Assembly (NCBI GenBank): GCA_047975195.1
Contig: JBKEDB010000001.1
Coordinates: 124,001-188,000, forward strand
From: Cumulibacter sp047975195
GTDB lineage: Bacteria > Actinomycetota > Actinomycetes > Mycobacteriales > Antricoccaceae
Length of the DNA: 64,000 bases
Reading direction: 5' to 3'
The notes beneath the pieces were generated by a model. It worked only from the letters and a program-made list of their open reading frames with translations. It searched no databases and was not told the DNA's origin. Shown in pieces: positions 8,107-15,765 of this stretch. A program made the translations under genes and the position numbers. Each line of letters opens with the position of its first letter. Position 1 is the first letter of the stretch.

Positions 8107-9525
8107 ATGCGGATTCGTGCCGCCCTACCGCTCGCCGCGCTCACCTCGGTGTGTCTGCTGCTCACTGCATGTTCCGGAGCCGGCAGTAAGACGCCGGACA
8201 AGAGCACCCAGGAGTATCCCCACGCGATCGACCTCGCCGCTGACTTCGATCCGGACGCTCACCTCGATGCCGGGTTCACGGTGCTGCCGCAGAGCTGGGA
8301 TCCGACGCAGAGCACGACGAACGCCGACTTCACGACGTACACCGCGGTCTACGACCGGCTGTTGATGACCGGCGATGACGGCGCCGTCGAGCCGATGCTC
8401 GCCACGTCATTCGAACCAGCCGACGACAACGCGGCGATGGTGTTGACGTTGCAGGAGGGCTTGACGTTCTCGGACGGGACGCCGTTCGATGCGGACGCCG
8501 TCAAGTTCAACTTGGAGCGCAATATCGCTGAGGGCAGCGCGATTGCCGGTGAACTCAACATGATCTCCTCCGTCGAGGTCGTGGATGCGTCGACGGTGAA
8601 GGTCCATGTCGACGGCGGTCTAGGCACGCTCGCGGTTTCGCTGGCATCCCGCGGCGGCATCATGGTTTCGCCAAAGGCCGCTGACGCCGGTACGCTCGCG
8701 AGCAAGCCCGTGGGTATCGGCGCCTATCAGGCGACGAAGATCAATCCCGGCGCCAGTGTCGAGCTGGAAAAGTCGCCTGACTATTGGGATCCGCAGGCAC
8801 AGAACGTCGCCTCCATCACCTACACCGTGATGACCGATGATCAATCTCGCTTCAACGCACTGCAGTCCGGTGATATCGACGTCGCGCAGATCAACCCAGA
8901 CCAACTGAACGATTCCGAGGGTGCCGGCATGCAGGTCGTCGTCCGCGAAAGCCCGCTGTTCCTCTACATGATCGTGAACGCCGCAAAACCACCGTTCGAT
9001 GACCCCGAGGCCGCGGCGCAGATCCTTCAGGACGCCGGCGCGACAGGTACCGAGTTCACTGCCGTGCCGCCGAACATCACGATCTATCAGAAGATCGCCG
9101 AGGTGATCCAGCAGGAACTCGGCGAAGTCGGGTTGACGATGAATATCGAGCCCAAGCCCCCGGCACAGATGGTCGAAGAGTTCGCCGTCCAGAAGTCGGT
9201 CGAATCATGGGTGTCGCAGGCAACCGTGCTGAACGACCCGGAAGCCGTACACGGACGGTTGCTGACGCCGGATGCGCTGCTGAACCCGGGCGAGGTCGAC
9301 TTCACCGAGTTGAATGCGGCCGCGACCGCCGCGGCGGAGCCGCTGGATCCCGCAGAACGCAAGCCGCTGTACGAGAAATACTGGGACGCATGGGTGGCGA
9401 ACCCACCGCACGTCATCCCGATCTGCATCGCGCACATGGCCGCCGCCGTCAGCCCCGACATCTCGGGCGTCCAAATGCTGCCGGACGGCGTACTCGACTT
9501 ACGTCACGCTGCACTCGCTCCTTAA
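8107..9525 (+). CDS. ABC-type peptide/nickel solute-binding lipoprotein (family 5), shortened
   Basis: A 472-residue lipoprotein: signal sequence, lipobox L-L-T-A-C (Cys near 22), then the SBP_bac_5 signatures (D-P...Y-D-R-L, L-x-x-G-L-T-F-S-D-G-T-P-F-D-A-D-A-V-K-F-N). Such proteins bind oligopeptides, nickel chelates or opines and deliver them to an ABC permease. No permease or ATPase gene is nearby, so it is an orphan. Family members usually have 500 or more residues. The text jumps from N-A-A-K-P-P-F-D-D to P-E-A-A-A-Q-I-L, with no copy of the V-R-Q-A-I-x-Y-A-I-D-R segment expected between them. This suggests an in-frame internal deletion and possibly loss of binding. Confidence 0.82.
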   Translation: MRIRAALPLAALTSVCLLLTACSGAGSKTPDKSTQEYPHAIDLAADFDPDAHLDAGFTVLPQSWDPTQSTTNADFTTYTAVYDRLLMTGDDGAVEPMLATSFEPADDNAAMVLTLQEGLTFSDGTPFDADAVKFNLERNIAEGSAIAGELNMISSVEVVDASTVKVHVDGGLGTLAVSLASRGGIMVSPKAADAGTLASKPVGIGAYQATKINPGASVELEKSPDYWDPQAQNVASITYTVMTDDQSRFNALQSGDIDVAQINPDQLNDSEGAGMQVVVRESPLFLYMIVNAAKPPFDDPEAAAQILQDAGATGTEFTAVPPNITIYQKIAEVIQQELGEVGLTMNIEPKPPAQMVEEFAVQKSVESWVSQATVLNDPEAVHGRLLTPDALLNPGEVDFTELNAAATAAAEPLDPAERKPLYEKYWDAWVANPPHVIPICIAHMAAAVSPDISGVQMLPDGVLDLRHAALAP

Positions 9526-9882
9526 GCCACCTATATCTGCACCTACGGCACGGATCGGCCGCCTAGCGGGCGGTCCATGCCGTCGTTGAAGCCGACAGAA
9601 CATCGCCGCACCGGTTGTGACGTGTGACTCAAGATCGGACACGGTGCGCTTTCCCGAGCGTTCACCATTGGCCTATCGATGTCTCACGAAGGCTTCCGCT
9701 CATGTCACGGATAGTGCTGCTGATCGTGATGCAACGCAGGGAAGTCAGCCGCATTCGCCGTCGCTCTCTCAAGCCGAACTCATGCTGCGCAGCGTACCGG
9801 GGTTTCGCTCGCCTCACGGCTTACCGTAGGTTCAGCACGTACGGCCAGGAGCCCGGAGTTGGGCAGATGAGGAGCTGAACGA
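9526..9882. other. Intergenic region without a recognisable gene
   Basis: About 357 bases between the solute-binding protein gene and the SDR gene. Short open frames are present but none looks like a protein family. The 3' end carries GAGGAGCTGAACGA, the ribosome-binding site of the SDR gene. Confidence 0.5.
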
Positions 9883-10683
9883 ATGGACGTCAAGGACAAG
9901 GTCGCGATCGTCACCGGAGCGGGCAGCGGAATTGGTGCCGCGCTCACCCGCAAATTGGTCGCCGCGGGCGCGAGCGTGACGGCCGTCGATCTGGATGAGG
10001 CCGGCGTCGCGGCAACCATCGCCGACCTCGGCGACAAGGCGGACCGCGCATCAGGCCGTACCGCGGATGTGAGCAACAGCGAAGCGATCGCCGAGTTGAT
10101 TGAGCACACCCGCACGACGTTCGGCCCTGTTGACCTTTACTTCGCCAACGCCGGCATCATCGGCCCGCGCGACCTCGGCGACTCCGACGAAGACTGGCTG
10201 CGCACCATTGACGTCAACACGCTCGCGCACGTGCGCGCGGCCCGCCTCCTGGTGCCCGAATGGCTGGAGCGCGGCTCGGGTTACTTCGTTGCGACCGCAT
10301 CAGCGGCCGGCTTGTTGAGTCAGATCGGCGCCGCGGCGTACTCGACCACGAAGGCCGCGGCCGTCGGTTTCGCCGACTGGATGTCGATCACGTACGGCGA
10401 CCGCGGCATCGGCGTCAGCTGCCTCTGCCCGCAAGGCGTCAACACCGCGATGCTGAACCAGGACTCCGAGTCCGGGTCGGTCGGTGCGCGGGTCGTCACC
10501 GGCGCCGGTGCGGTGCTGGAGCCGGACGACGTCGCCGACATCGTGCTGAAGGCCGTCAATGACGAGCAGTTCTTGATCTTGCCGCACCCGGAGGTCGGCG
10601 AATACATGGCGCGCAAGGGCAACGACCGCGAGCGCTGGCTGCGCGGTATGCGCCGGCTGCAGGCCAAGGCCAGCGGCAACTAG
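9883..10683 (+). CDS. SDR-family oxidoreductase
   Basis: A classical short-chain dehydrogenase/reductase of 266 residues. The cofactor motif T-G-A-G-S-G-I-G is at 11-18, N-A-G at 89-91 and the catalytic residues are Ser140 (A-T-A-S-A-A-G), Tyr153 and Lys157 (Y-S-T-T-K). Asp37 at the end of the second strand points to NAD(H) preference. Substrate is unknown. It is a single gene with its own ribosome-binding site and ends at a hairpin shared with the convergent LLM gene. Confidence 0.88.
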   Translation: MDVKDKVAIVTGAGSGIGAALTRKLVAAGASVTAVDLDEAGVAATIADLGDKADRASGRTADVSNSEAIAELIEHTRTTFGPVDLYFANAGIIGPRDLGDSDEDWLRTIDVNTLAHVRAARLLVPEWLERGSGYFVATASAAGLLSQIGAAAYSTTKAAAVGFADWMSITYGDRGIGVSCLCPQGVNTAMLNQDSESGSVGARVVTGAGAVLEPDDVADIVLKAVNDEQFLILPHPEVGEYMARKGNDRERWLRGMRRLQAKASGN

Positions 10684-10707
10684 TCGATCACCTATTCGCG
10701 CATTAAG

Positions 10708-10747
10708 CCGCGCGCTTGTGCCCCCTACCCGGGGTAAAAGCGCGCGG
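10708..10747. terminator. Bidirectional hairpin terminator
   Basis: CCGCGCGCTT (10708-10717) pairs perfectly with AAGCGCGCGG (10738-10747); the 20-base loop holds an inner CCCC/GGGG stem. It sits between two convergent genes (SDR and LLM oxidoreductase) and probably ends both transcripts. Confidence 0.6.
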
Positions 10748-10855
10748 GTTCTTGCGCGAATCACGTACGCGCGCGACCTGCGGCGTGTCTGTGCGCTCGT
10801 CCGTCGCACTCTCGATGACCGATCAAGTCGCCTTCGGCGACCCGATGGTGTGGAG

Positions 10856-11767
10856 CTAGCGGGGTAGGTGGGGGACGACCGCTTCGGCGAAAGTGTCCAC
10901 GATCTGCGAACGCAACGCTTCGTCCCCAACCGGGGCAAAGATGACGGTCTCGGCGCCAGCGTCCAGGTACTGCCCGACCCGGTCGGTGACCTGCTGCGGT
11001 GATCCGTGCACCAGGTACTTGTCGGCCAGCGGCGTGAAGTCCTGCTGGTACGCCTTACTCACGTAATCGATAGCCCACTGCCGCGACTGCGAACCGTCCT
11101 TGTCCACCGCGCCCCACAGGTACACCGCGCCGGCGACGTCAGAAGACGACCGGCCATACTCGCTGGCCGCTTCTCGCACCTGCTGCAACGAACGCTGCAA
11201 CTGTTCCGGCGAGTACATGTACGGCATCCACACGCTGGCGTATCGCGCCGCGCGGCGGATCGCTGCCTCCTTACGGCCGCCAAGCCAGATCGGCGGCCCG
11301 CCGGGCTGCACCGGAGGCGGCTGCAACCGCAGGCCGGGGACCTGCACGTAACGGCCGTCAAAGGAGACCTTCTCCCCGCTCCACAGCTTCCGCATCAACT
11401 CGAGAGTCTCGTCGGTGCGCGAGCCGCGCTGCTTGACGTTCACACCCGATGCTTCGAACTCCGGCGGGTACTCTCCACCAACGCCGATGCCCAGGTCGAA
11501 CCGTCCGCCAGAGACCTGATCGAGAGTGGTCACGAGTTTGGTGAGTACGGCGGGCTGGTACAGCGGCGCGATCGTCAGCGCGCTGAGCAACCGAATCCGG
11601 GAGGTTGCTCCCGCGGCGGCGGCGAGTTGAATCAGCCCGTTGGCGACGGGACCATGGAAGAACATGTGCTCGCCGGAGGCAACCAGGTCAAACCCGGCCT
11701 CCTCCGCCCGTACCGCCTCTACTGCCGTCCGGTCCTGATCCCGGCCGAATGTGATGCCGATCCTCAT
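10856..11767 (-). CDS. LLM-class (probably F420-dependent) oxidoreductase
   Basis: A luciferase-like TIM-barrel protein of 303 residues. It starts with M-R-I-G-I-T-F-G, has A-E-E-A-G-F-D near 19-25, S-G-E-H near 31-34, S-G-G-R-F-D-L-G-I-G-V-G in the middle and P-P-I-W-L-G-G in the second half, all standard for the bacterial luciferase family. In actinobacteria most such proteins use coenzyme F420; that cofactor is inferred. ATG 11767 is preferred; an in-frame GTG at 11800 lies inside an inverted-repeat region. The upstream 11788-11855 repeat cluster probably regulates it. Confidence 0.85.
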   Translation of the reverse strand: MRIGITFGRDQDRTAVEAVRAEEAGFDLVASGEHMFFHGPVANGLIQLAAAAGATSRIRLLSALTIAPLYQPAVLTKLVTTLDQVSGGRFDLGIGVGGEYPPEFEASGVNVKQRGSRTDETLELMRKLWSGEKVSFDGRYVQVPGLRLQPPPVQPGGPPIWLGGRKEAAIRRAARYASVWMPYMYSPEQLQRSLQQVREAASEYGRSSSDVAGAVYLWGAVDKDGSQSRQWAIDYVSKAYQQDFTPLADKYLVHGSPQQVTDRVGQYLDAGAETVIFAPVGDEALRSQIVDTFAEAVVPHLPR

Positions 11768-11787
11768 GAATCCCCGAATTACATCGC

Positions 11788-11855
11788 TGTAGTTATTCAC
11801 ACTGTGGATAACTATGGTGGATAACTACAGGCGTGTAGTTCTGAGTTATCCACAG
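11788..11855. promoter_or_regulatory. Nested inverted repeats with DnaA-box sequences
   Basis: TGTGGATAA (11803-11811) and TTATCCACA (11846-11854) are two perfect DnaA boxes facing each other; they lie within a 12-base perfect inverted repeat (CTGTGGATAACT 11802-11813 and AGTTATCCACAG 11844-11855). GGTGGATAA at 11816-11824 is a one-mismatch box. A second motif, TGTAGTTAT (11788-11796), pairs with ATAACTACA (11821-11829) and recurs as TGTAGTT at 11834-11840, where it forms a 7-base hairpin over GGCG. The cluster lies between divergently placed LLM and enoyl-CoA hydratase ends, just upstream of the LLM start. Confidence 0.65.
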
Positions 11856-11920
11856 GTAAAACGAACGCGACGTACCCGGCGGGACCTGCCCGCCGTGTAC
11901 GCCGCGCGCACGACTGAAAC

Positions 11921-12700
11921 CTACTGACCGGTGAACTTCGCCGGACGCTTCTCAAGGAACGCAGCCACACCCTCGGCGTTGTCCTTGGTCTGCAGGAGCT
12001 GAGTCTGACCGGCGACCTCGCGCTCGATCGTGACGTCGAGCTGAGTCAGCGCTGCCTTGTTGATCGCAGCCTTGGTCTGCGCGTACGAGCGGGTGGGTCC
12101 GCTCGCCAGTTTGGCGGCGACCTTGGCGACCTCAGCCTCAAAGTCGTCGTCCGCCACGACACGCGAGATCATGCCCCAGTCCCGCGCCTGCGGTGCCGGG
12201 ATCTGCTCAGCCAGCAGCGCCATATCCATCGCGCGAGCGCGGCCGATATTGGCGGCAACCCACAGGTTCGCGCCACCGTCCGGCATCAGACCGATGCGGC
12301 TGAACGCCAGCAGGAAACTCGCCGACTCCTTGGCGATAGTGATGTCGGCAGCGAGCGCGTACGACACTCCGACGCCAGCGGCAACGCCGTTCACAGCGGA
12401 GATGACCGGCTTGGTCAGACGGCTGATCAGCGTGGTGGTCAGGTTGCAGTAGTCGAGCAGGTTGCCCAGGCTCGGATCGGCCTCGGCATCCTTGTCGCGC
12501 TGCAGGTCAGCGCCCGCGGAGAAACCACGACCGGCGCCGGTCAGTACGACAACGCGTACATCGGGGTTCGTGTCGGCATCCAGCAGCGCCTCGTAGATGG
12601 CCCGGGCCGTCGCCGCATCGAGCGCGTTCAGGCGGTCCGCCTTGTTGATCGTGATGGTGAGAATGCCGTCGGCGATGCCGGTCAGGGCGGTCTCGGACAT
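11921..12700 (-). CDS. Enoyl-CoA hydratase/isomerase family protein
   Basis: A 259-residue crotonase. The oxyanion-hole segments are visible: R-L-N-A-L-D near 23-28, G-x-G-R-G-F-S-A-G-A-D-L near 56-67 and N-G-V-A-A-G-V-G near 105-112. The acidic catalytic positions are not certain by eye: the second Glu-region reads L-M-P-D-G-G-A, where many hydratases have a P-E/D-x-G. It likely hydrates enoyl-CoA in beta-oxidation. It follows an SDR dehydrogenase and a thiolase on the same strand, together covering three steps of the cycle. Confidence 0.87.
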   Translation of the reverse strand: MSETALTGIADGILTITINKADRLNALDAATARAIYEALLDADTNPDVRVVVLTGAGRGFSAGADLQRDKDAEADPSLGNLLDYCNLTTTLISRLTKPVISAVNGVAAGVGVSYALAADITIAKESASFLLAFSRIGLMPDGGANLWVAANIGRARAMDMALLAEQIPAPQARDWGMISRVVADDDFEAEVAKVAAKLASGPTRSYAQTKAAINKAALTQLDVTIEREVAGQTQLLQTKDNAEGVAAFLEKRPAKFTGQ

Positions 12701-12750
12701 GTCGGTTCCTTCCGCAGGGAGTAACAGCAGGTCGAAAAGGCTAGTGAGCG

Positions 12751-12785
12751 ACGATGGGCAAGTCCGGGGAGGACTTGCCCATCGT
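12751..12785 (-). terminator. Long perfect hairpin between dehydrogenase and hydratase genes
   Basis: ACGATGGGCAAGTCC (12751-12765) pairs over all 15 bases with 12771-12785, with loop GGGGA. Read on the minus strand the hairpin is followed by CTAGCCTTTTCGACC. It probably terminates or attenuates transcription after the dehydrogenase before the hydratase gene begins. Confidence 0.6.
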
Positions 12786-12794
12786 GAGTGCTAT

Positions 12795-13556
12795 TTACTT
12801 CGGCGCCATCCGGATCGCACCATCGAGGCGGATCGTCTCGCCGTTGAGCATCGCGTTCTCGACGATGTGCGAGGCCAGCATGCCGTATTCCTTCGGGTCG
12901 CCGAGGCGACGCGGGTGCGGTACCTGCTTGCCAAGCGAGTCGAGCAACTCCTGCGGAGCACCCATCAGCAACGGGGTGAGGAACAGGCCCGGAGCGATGG
13001 TGTTCACGCGGATCATCATCGAGCTCAAGTCACGGGCGATCGGCAGGGTCATACCAACGATGCCGCCCTTGGATGCGGAGTACGCCGCCTGGCCGATCTG
13101 GCCCTCGAACGCCGCAACCGAAGCGGTGTTGACGATAACGCCGCGCTCGCCGTCGATCGCGTCGTGCTTGAGCATGCGCTCAGCAGCCAGACGGATGACG
13201 TTGAACGTACCGATCAGGTTGACCTCGACGACGCGCTTGAAGTGGTCGAACGGATACGGTCCCTCTTTGCCGACGGTGCGCTTGGAGCCACCGATGCCGG
13301 CGCAGTTGATCGCGACGCGCAACTCGCCGAGTTCGTCAGCAACGTCGAGGGCGGCCTTGACGTCTTCTTCCTTGGTGACGTCGGTCTTCACGAAACGGAC
13401 GGCGTCGCCCAGTTCCTTAACGGCCTCAGCGCCCTTGTCATCCTGGACGTCGATGATGACGACCTTGGCACCGAGCGACACGAACTTCTTGGTGGTCGCC
13501 AGGCCGAGACCCGACGCGCCGCCGGTGACTACGGCGACCTTCCCGTTGATATCCAT
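12795..13556 (-). CDS. 3-hydroxyacyl-CoA dehydrogenase of the SDR type (HSD17B10-like)
   Basis: A 253-residue SDR with T-G-G-A-S-G-L-G at 11-18, N-x-A-G at 84-87 (N-C-A-G) and the catalytic set Ser146, Tyr159, Lys163 (Y-S-A-S-K). The sequence around I-A-P-G-L-F-L-T-P-L-L and P-H-P-R-R-L-G-D-P-x-E-Y resembles type II 3-hydroxyacyl-CoA dehydrogenases (human HSD17B10 group). It would oxidise 3-hydroxyacyl-CoA with NAD+. The neighbouring thiolase and enoyl-CoA hydratase support this role. A good ribosome-binding site (AAGGAGAA) precedes the ATG. Confidence 0.87.
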   Translation of the reverse strand: MDINGKVAVVTGGASGLGLATTKKFVSLGAKVVIIDVQDDKGAEAVKELGDAVRFVKTDVTKEEDVKAALDVADELGELRVAINCAGIGGSKRTVGKEGPYPFDHFKRVVEVNLIGTFNVIRLAAERMLKHDAIDGERGVIVNTASVAAFEGQIGQAAYSASKGGIVGMTLPIARDLSSMMIRVNTIAPGLFLTPLLMGAPQELLDSLGKQVPHPRRLGDPKEYGMLASHIVENAMLNGETIRLDGAIRMAPK

Positions 13557-13653
13557 ACTTCTCCTTGGCGTAGTGAGTATTGGTGCTGATCTGCGATGGG
13601 TACGGGGCCGCTATTTCGCGACTAGCCAGTGCGCACCCACCGCGGATCGAAAG

Positions 13654-14805
13654 TTACTTGATGAGCTCGAGGATGGTGGCGTTAGCCTGGCCGCCACCTT
13701 CGCACATGGTCTGCAAGCCGTACTGGATGTCGTTGTTCACCATGTGGTGTACCAGGGTCGCCATCAGGCGGCCACCCGAGCCACCCAGCGGGTGGCCCAG
13801 AGCGATCGCGCCACCGTTGGGGTTCAAGCGGTCCTCAGCGGCGCCCGTTTCCTTTAGCCACGCCATCGGCACCGGGGCGAACGCCTCGTTGACCTCGAAG
13901 GCGCCGATCTGGTCGATCGACAGGCCGGAGCGCTCGATCGCCTTGTGGGTCGCGGCGATCGGCACGTGCAGCATCATGATCGGGTCGCCGCCGGCGAGCA
14001 CGGTGGTGTGCACACGGACGAGCGGCTTGAGCCCAAGCTCCTTGGCCTTCTCGCTGGTCATCACGAGCATGGCCGACGCGCCATCGGAAATCTGCGAGGA
14101 GTTACCGGCGTGGATCACGCCGTCCTCCTTGAATACCGTAGGAAGTTGACCGAGCTTCTCCACGGTCGAGCCGCGGCGTACGCCCTCGTCCGCCTTGACG
14201 ATGCCGTCGGCGGTCTCCACCGGGATGATCTGCGACTCGTATGCCCCGGAGTCCTGCGCGGCAGCGGCCTTTTCGTGCGAGCGGATCGAGAACTCGTCGA
14301 GTTCGGTGCGGCTCAGTTTCCACTTCTCGGCAATCATTTCGGCGCCGATGCCCTGGTTCGGGCGGGTCTGGTCGTAGCGGTCCAGGTAGGCCGGGGAGTA
14401 GGGCTGGCCGAACTCCTTCACACCGGTCGACCCCATCGGCACACGCGACATCATCTCGACGCCACCGGCGACGGCAATGTCGTAATGGCCAGCGATAACA
14501 CCGGCGGCAGCGAACGCGAGCGCCTGCTGCGAGGAACCACACTGACGGTCCACGGTCACGCCGGGGATCGACTCCGGCCAGCCAGCGGTCAGTACCGAGT
14601 TGCGGCCGATGTCGGCGGTCTGCTCGCCGACCTGCGAGACACAGCCCCAAATGACGTCGTCGATGAGCTCGGGCTTCACGCCGCTGCGCTCAGCAATGGC
14701 CTTGAGGACGACGGCGGACAGGTCGGCGGCGTGGACGCCGGAGAGACCCCCGCCGCGCTTCCCGACCGGAGTACGAACAGATTCAACAATGACGGCGTCA
14801 CGCAT
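13654..14805 (-). CDS. Acetyl-CoA C-acyltransferase (thiolase)
   Basis: A 383-residue thiolase. The nucleophilic Cys89 is in D-R-Q-C-G-S-S-Q-Q-A, the His is in N-P-N-G-G-A-I-A-L-G-H-P-L-G-G-S-G near 340, and the C-terminal Cys is in C-E-G-G-G-Q-A-N-A. It cleaves 3-ketoacyl-CoA to acetyl-CoA and a shortened acyl-CoA or, in reverse, condenses. It heads a minus-strand cluster with a hydroxyacyl-CoA dehydrogenase and an enoyl-CoA hydratase. ATG 14805 has GGAGG upstream; a longer in-frame start would include the upstream palindrome and is rejected. Confidence 0.92.
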   Translation of the reverse strand: MRDAVIVESVRTPVGKRGGGLSGVHAADLSAVVLKAIAERSGVKPELIDDVIWGCVSQVGEQTADIGRNSVLTAGWPESIPGVTVDRQCGSSQQALAFAAAGVIAGHYDIAVAGGVEMMSRVPMGSTGVKEFGQPYSPAYLDRYDQTRPNQGIGAEMIAEKWKLSRTELDEFSIRSHEKAAAAQDSGAYESQIIPVETADGIVKADEGVRRGSTVEKLGQLPTVFKEDGVIHAGNSSQISDGASAMLVMTSEKAKELGLKPLVRVHTTVLAGGDPIMMLHVPIAATHKAIERSGLSIDQIGAFEVNEAFAPVPMAWLKETGAAEDRLNPNGGAIALGHPLGGSGGRLMATLVHHMVNNDIQYGLQTMCEGGGQANATILELIK

Positions 14806-14849
14806 GACAGGTGCCTCCAGATTGGAAATAGAGATCCACTCGCGACTAT

Positions 14850-14865
14850 ATGACACGTGTGTCAT
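14850..14865. promoter_or_regulatory. Palindromic operator upstream of the thiolase gene
   Basis: ATGACAC (14850-14856), a two-base spacer and GTGTCAT (14859-14865) form a perfect inverted repeat 45 bases before the thiolase start. Its size and spacing suit a TetR-type repressor of fatty-acid degradation genes. No such regulator is adjacent; the nearest tetR gene (26940) has a different palindrome. Confidence 0.55.
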
Positions 14866-14937
14866 GTTCACCAATAGGCCCTTTATCGCGGCAACGTGAC
14901 GCGGGCCACTACCTGGGTCACCACGCGCATAGGCAGA

Positions 14938-15648
14938 TCACGCGTCAGCGGTCAGGATGAACACCAAGGTGATAATGCACAACAGGACCCCGAATGACAC
15001 CATGAATATCGCCTGAATCTTGTTGCGCCGCCGGTCATCGGGAGCAGCCATCAGCAGGCCGGCGATGATCGCGCCGGTCAATACGCCGCCGAGCGGCGCG
15101 AACACACTCGACTCCGGGGTGAACCAGACGTAGACCACGGTATCGATCAGCGCGACGATGATGATCGCCCACCGGTTGTATCCGGCCCGCGAGGCCACCA
15201 TGAGCGCCGCCCCGATCAGCGCCATCACCGCACCGTTGCCGGTCGCCCAGCGCGAGACGGTCGGCTCGAAGATCAGCACCGGGATCGTCGCGCCTAGGCA
15301 GGCGATCAGTGCCGATCCAATGAACCGGCGTACGCCCCACCGGGCTTCGACCGCAGTGCCGACCACCAGCAGGGTGAGCACCGAGGCCAACAACGACCAC
15401 ACGCTCGAGTACAGGAAGTTCGCGGTGAACATCCGGTACACCTCGCCGTTGATCACCCGTTCAGGCACCAAAGCGAAGCGCGACAAAGCAGGCGCGGAGG
15501 TCAGATCATTGACGGTCGATTGCCCGGAAATCGCGTTCCAGACGTAAATGATGGTGAGCACAACGGCGGTGGAAACCGAAAGAATCCATGGTCGATGCAG
15601 CCAGTTTCGGGTCTCATTACGGACCACGCGATGTTCGGCGGAGGTCAT
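14938..15648 (-). CDS. Rhomboid-fold membrane protein lacking catalytic residues
   Basis: A 236-residue protein with six or seven hydrophobic segments and the rhomboid layout: Y-R-M-F-T-A-N-F-L near 71-79, G-T-A-V-E-A-R-W-G near 97-105, and a G-x-G segment near 137-139. Compared with the active rhomboid at 17609-18400 in this window, the motif H-x-x-x-x-H-x-x-x-N becomes Tyr80/Ser85/Ser89, the nucleophilic Ser of G-A-S-G becomes Asn138, and the last-helix His becomes Pro185 (A-P-L-G-G). It therefore cannot be a serine protease. Inactive rhomboids in other systems bind and route membrane proteins; a role here is unknown. Confidence 0.75.
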   Translation of the reverse strand: MTSAEHRVVRNETRNWLHRPWILSVSTAVVLTIIYVWNAISGQSTVNDLTSAPALSRFALVPERVINGEVYRMFTANFLYSSVWSLLASVLTLLVVGTAVEARWGVRRFIGSALIACLGATIPVLIFEPTVSRWATGNGAVMALIGAALMVASRAGYNRWAIIIVALIDTVVYVWFTPESSVFAPLGGVLTGAIIAGLLMAAPDDRRRNKIQAIFMVSFGVLLCIITLVFILTADA

Positions 15649-15765
15649 TCAGGCGTCCTGCTCACGGTAAATGTGCTCTTTTCACTCTATCGGTCCACAC
15701 CGCCGAGGGGCGCACGACACCCGCCGGGTGCGTCGTCGGGCGAACACTCGCGCGATGATGGGGTT

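Noticed and set aside
11768..11800. Start of the LLM oxidoreductase at GTG 11800
   Set aside because: The extra residues lie within the inverted-repeat region and the family begins at M-R-I-G-I.
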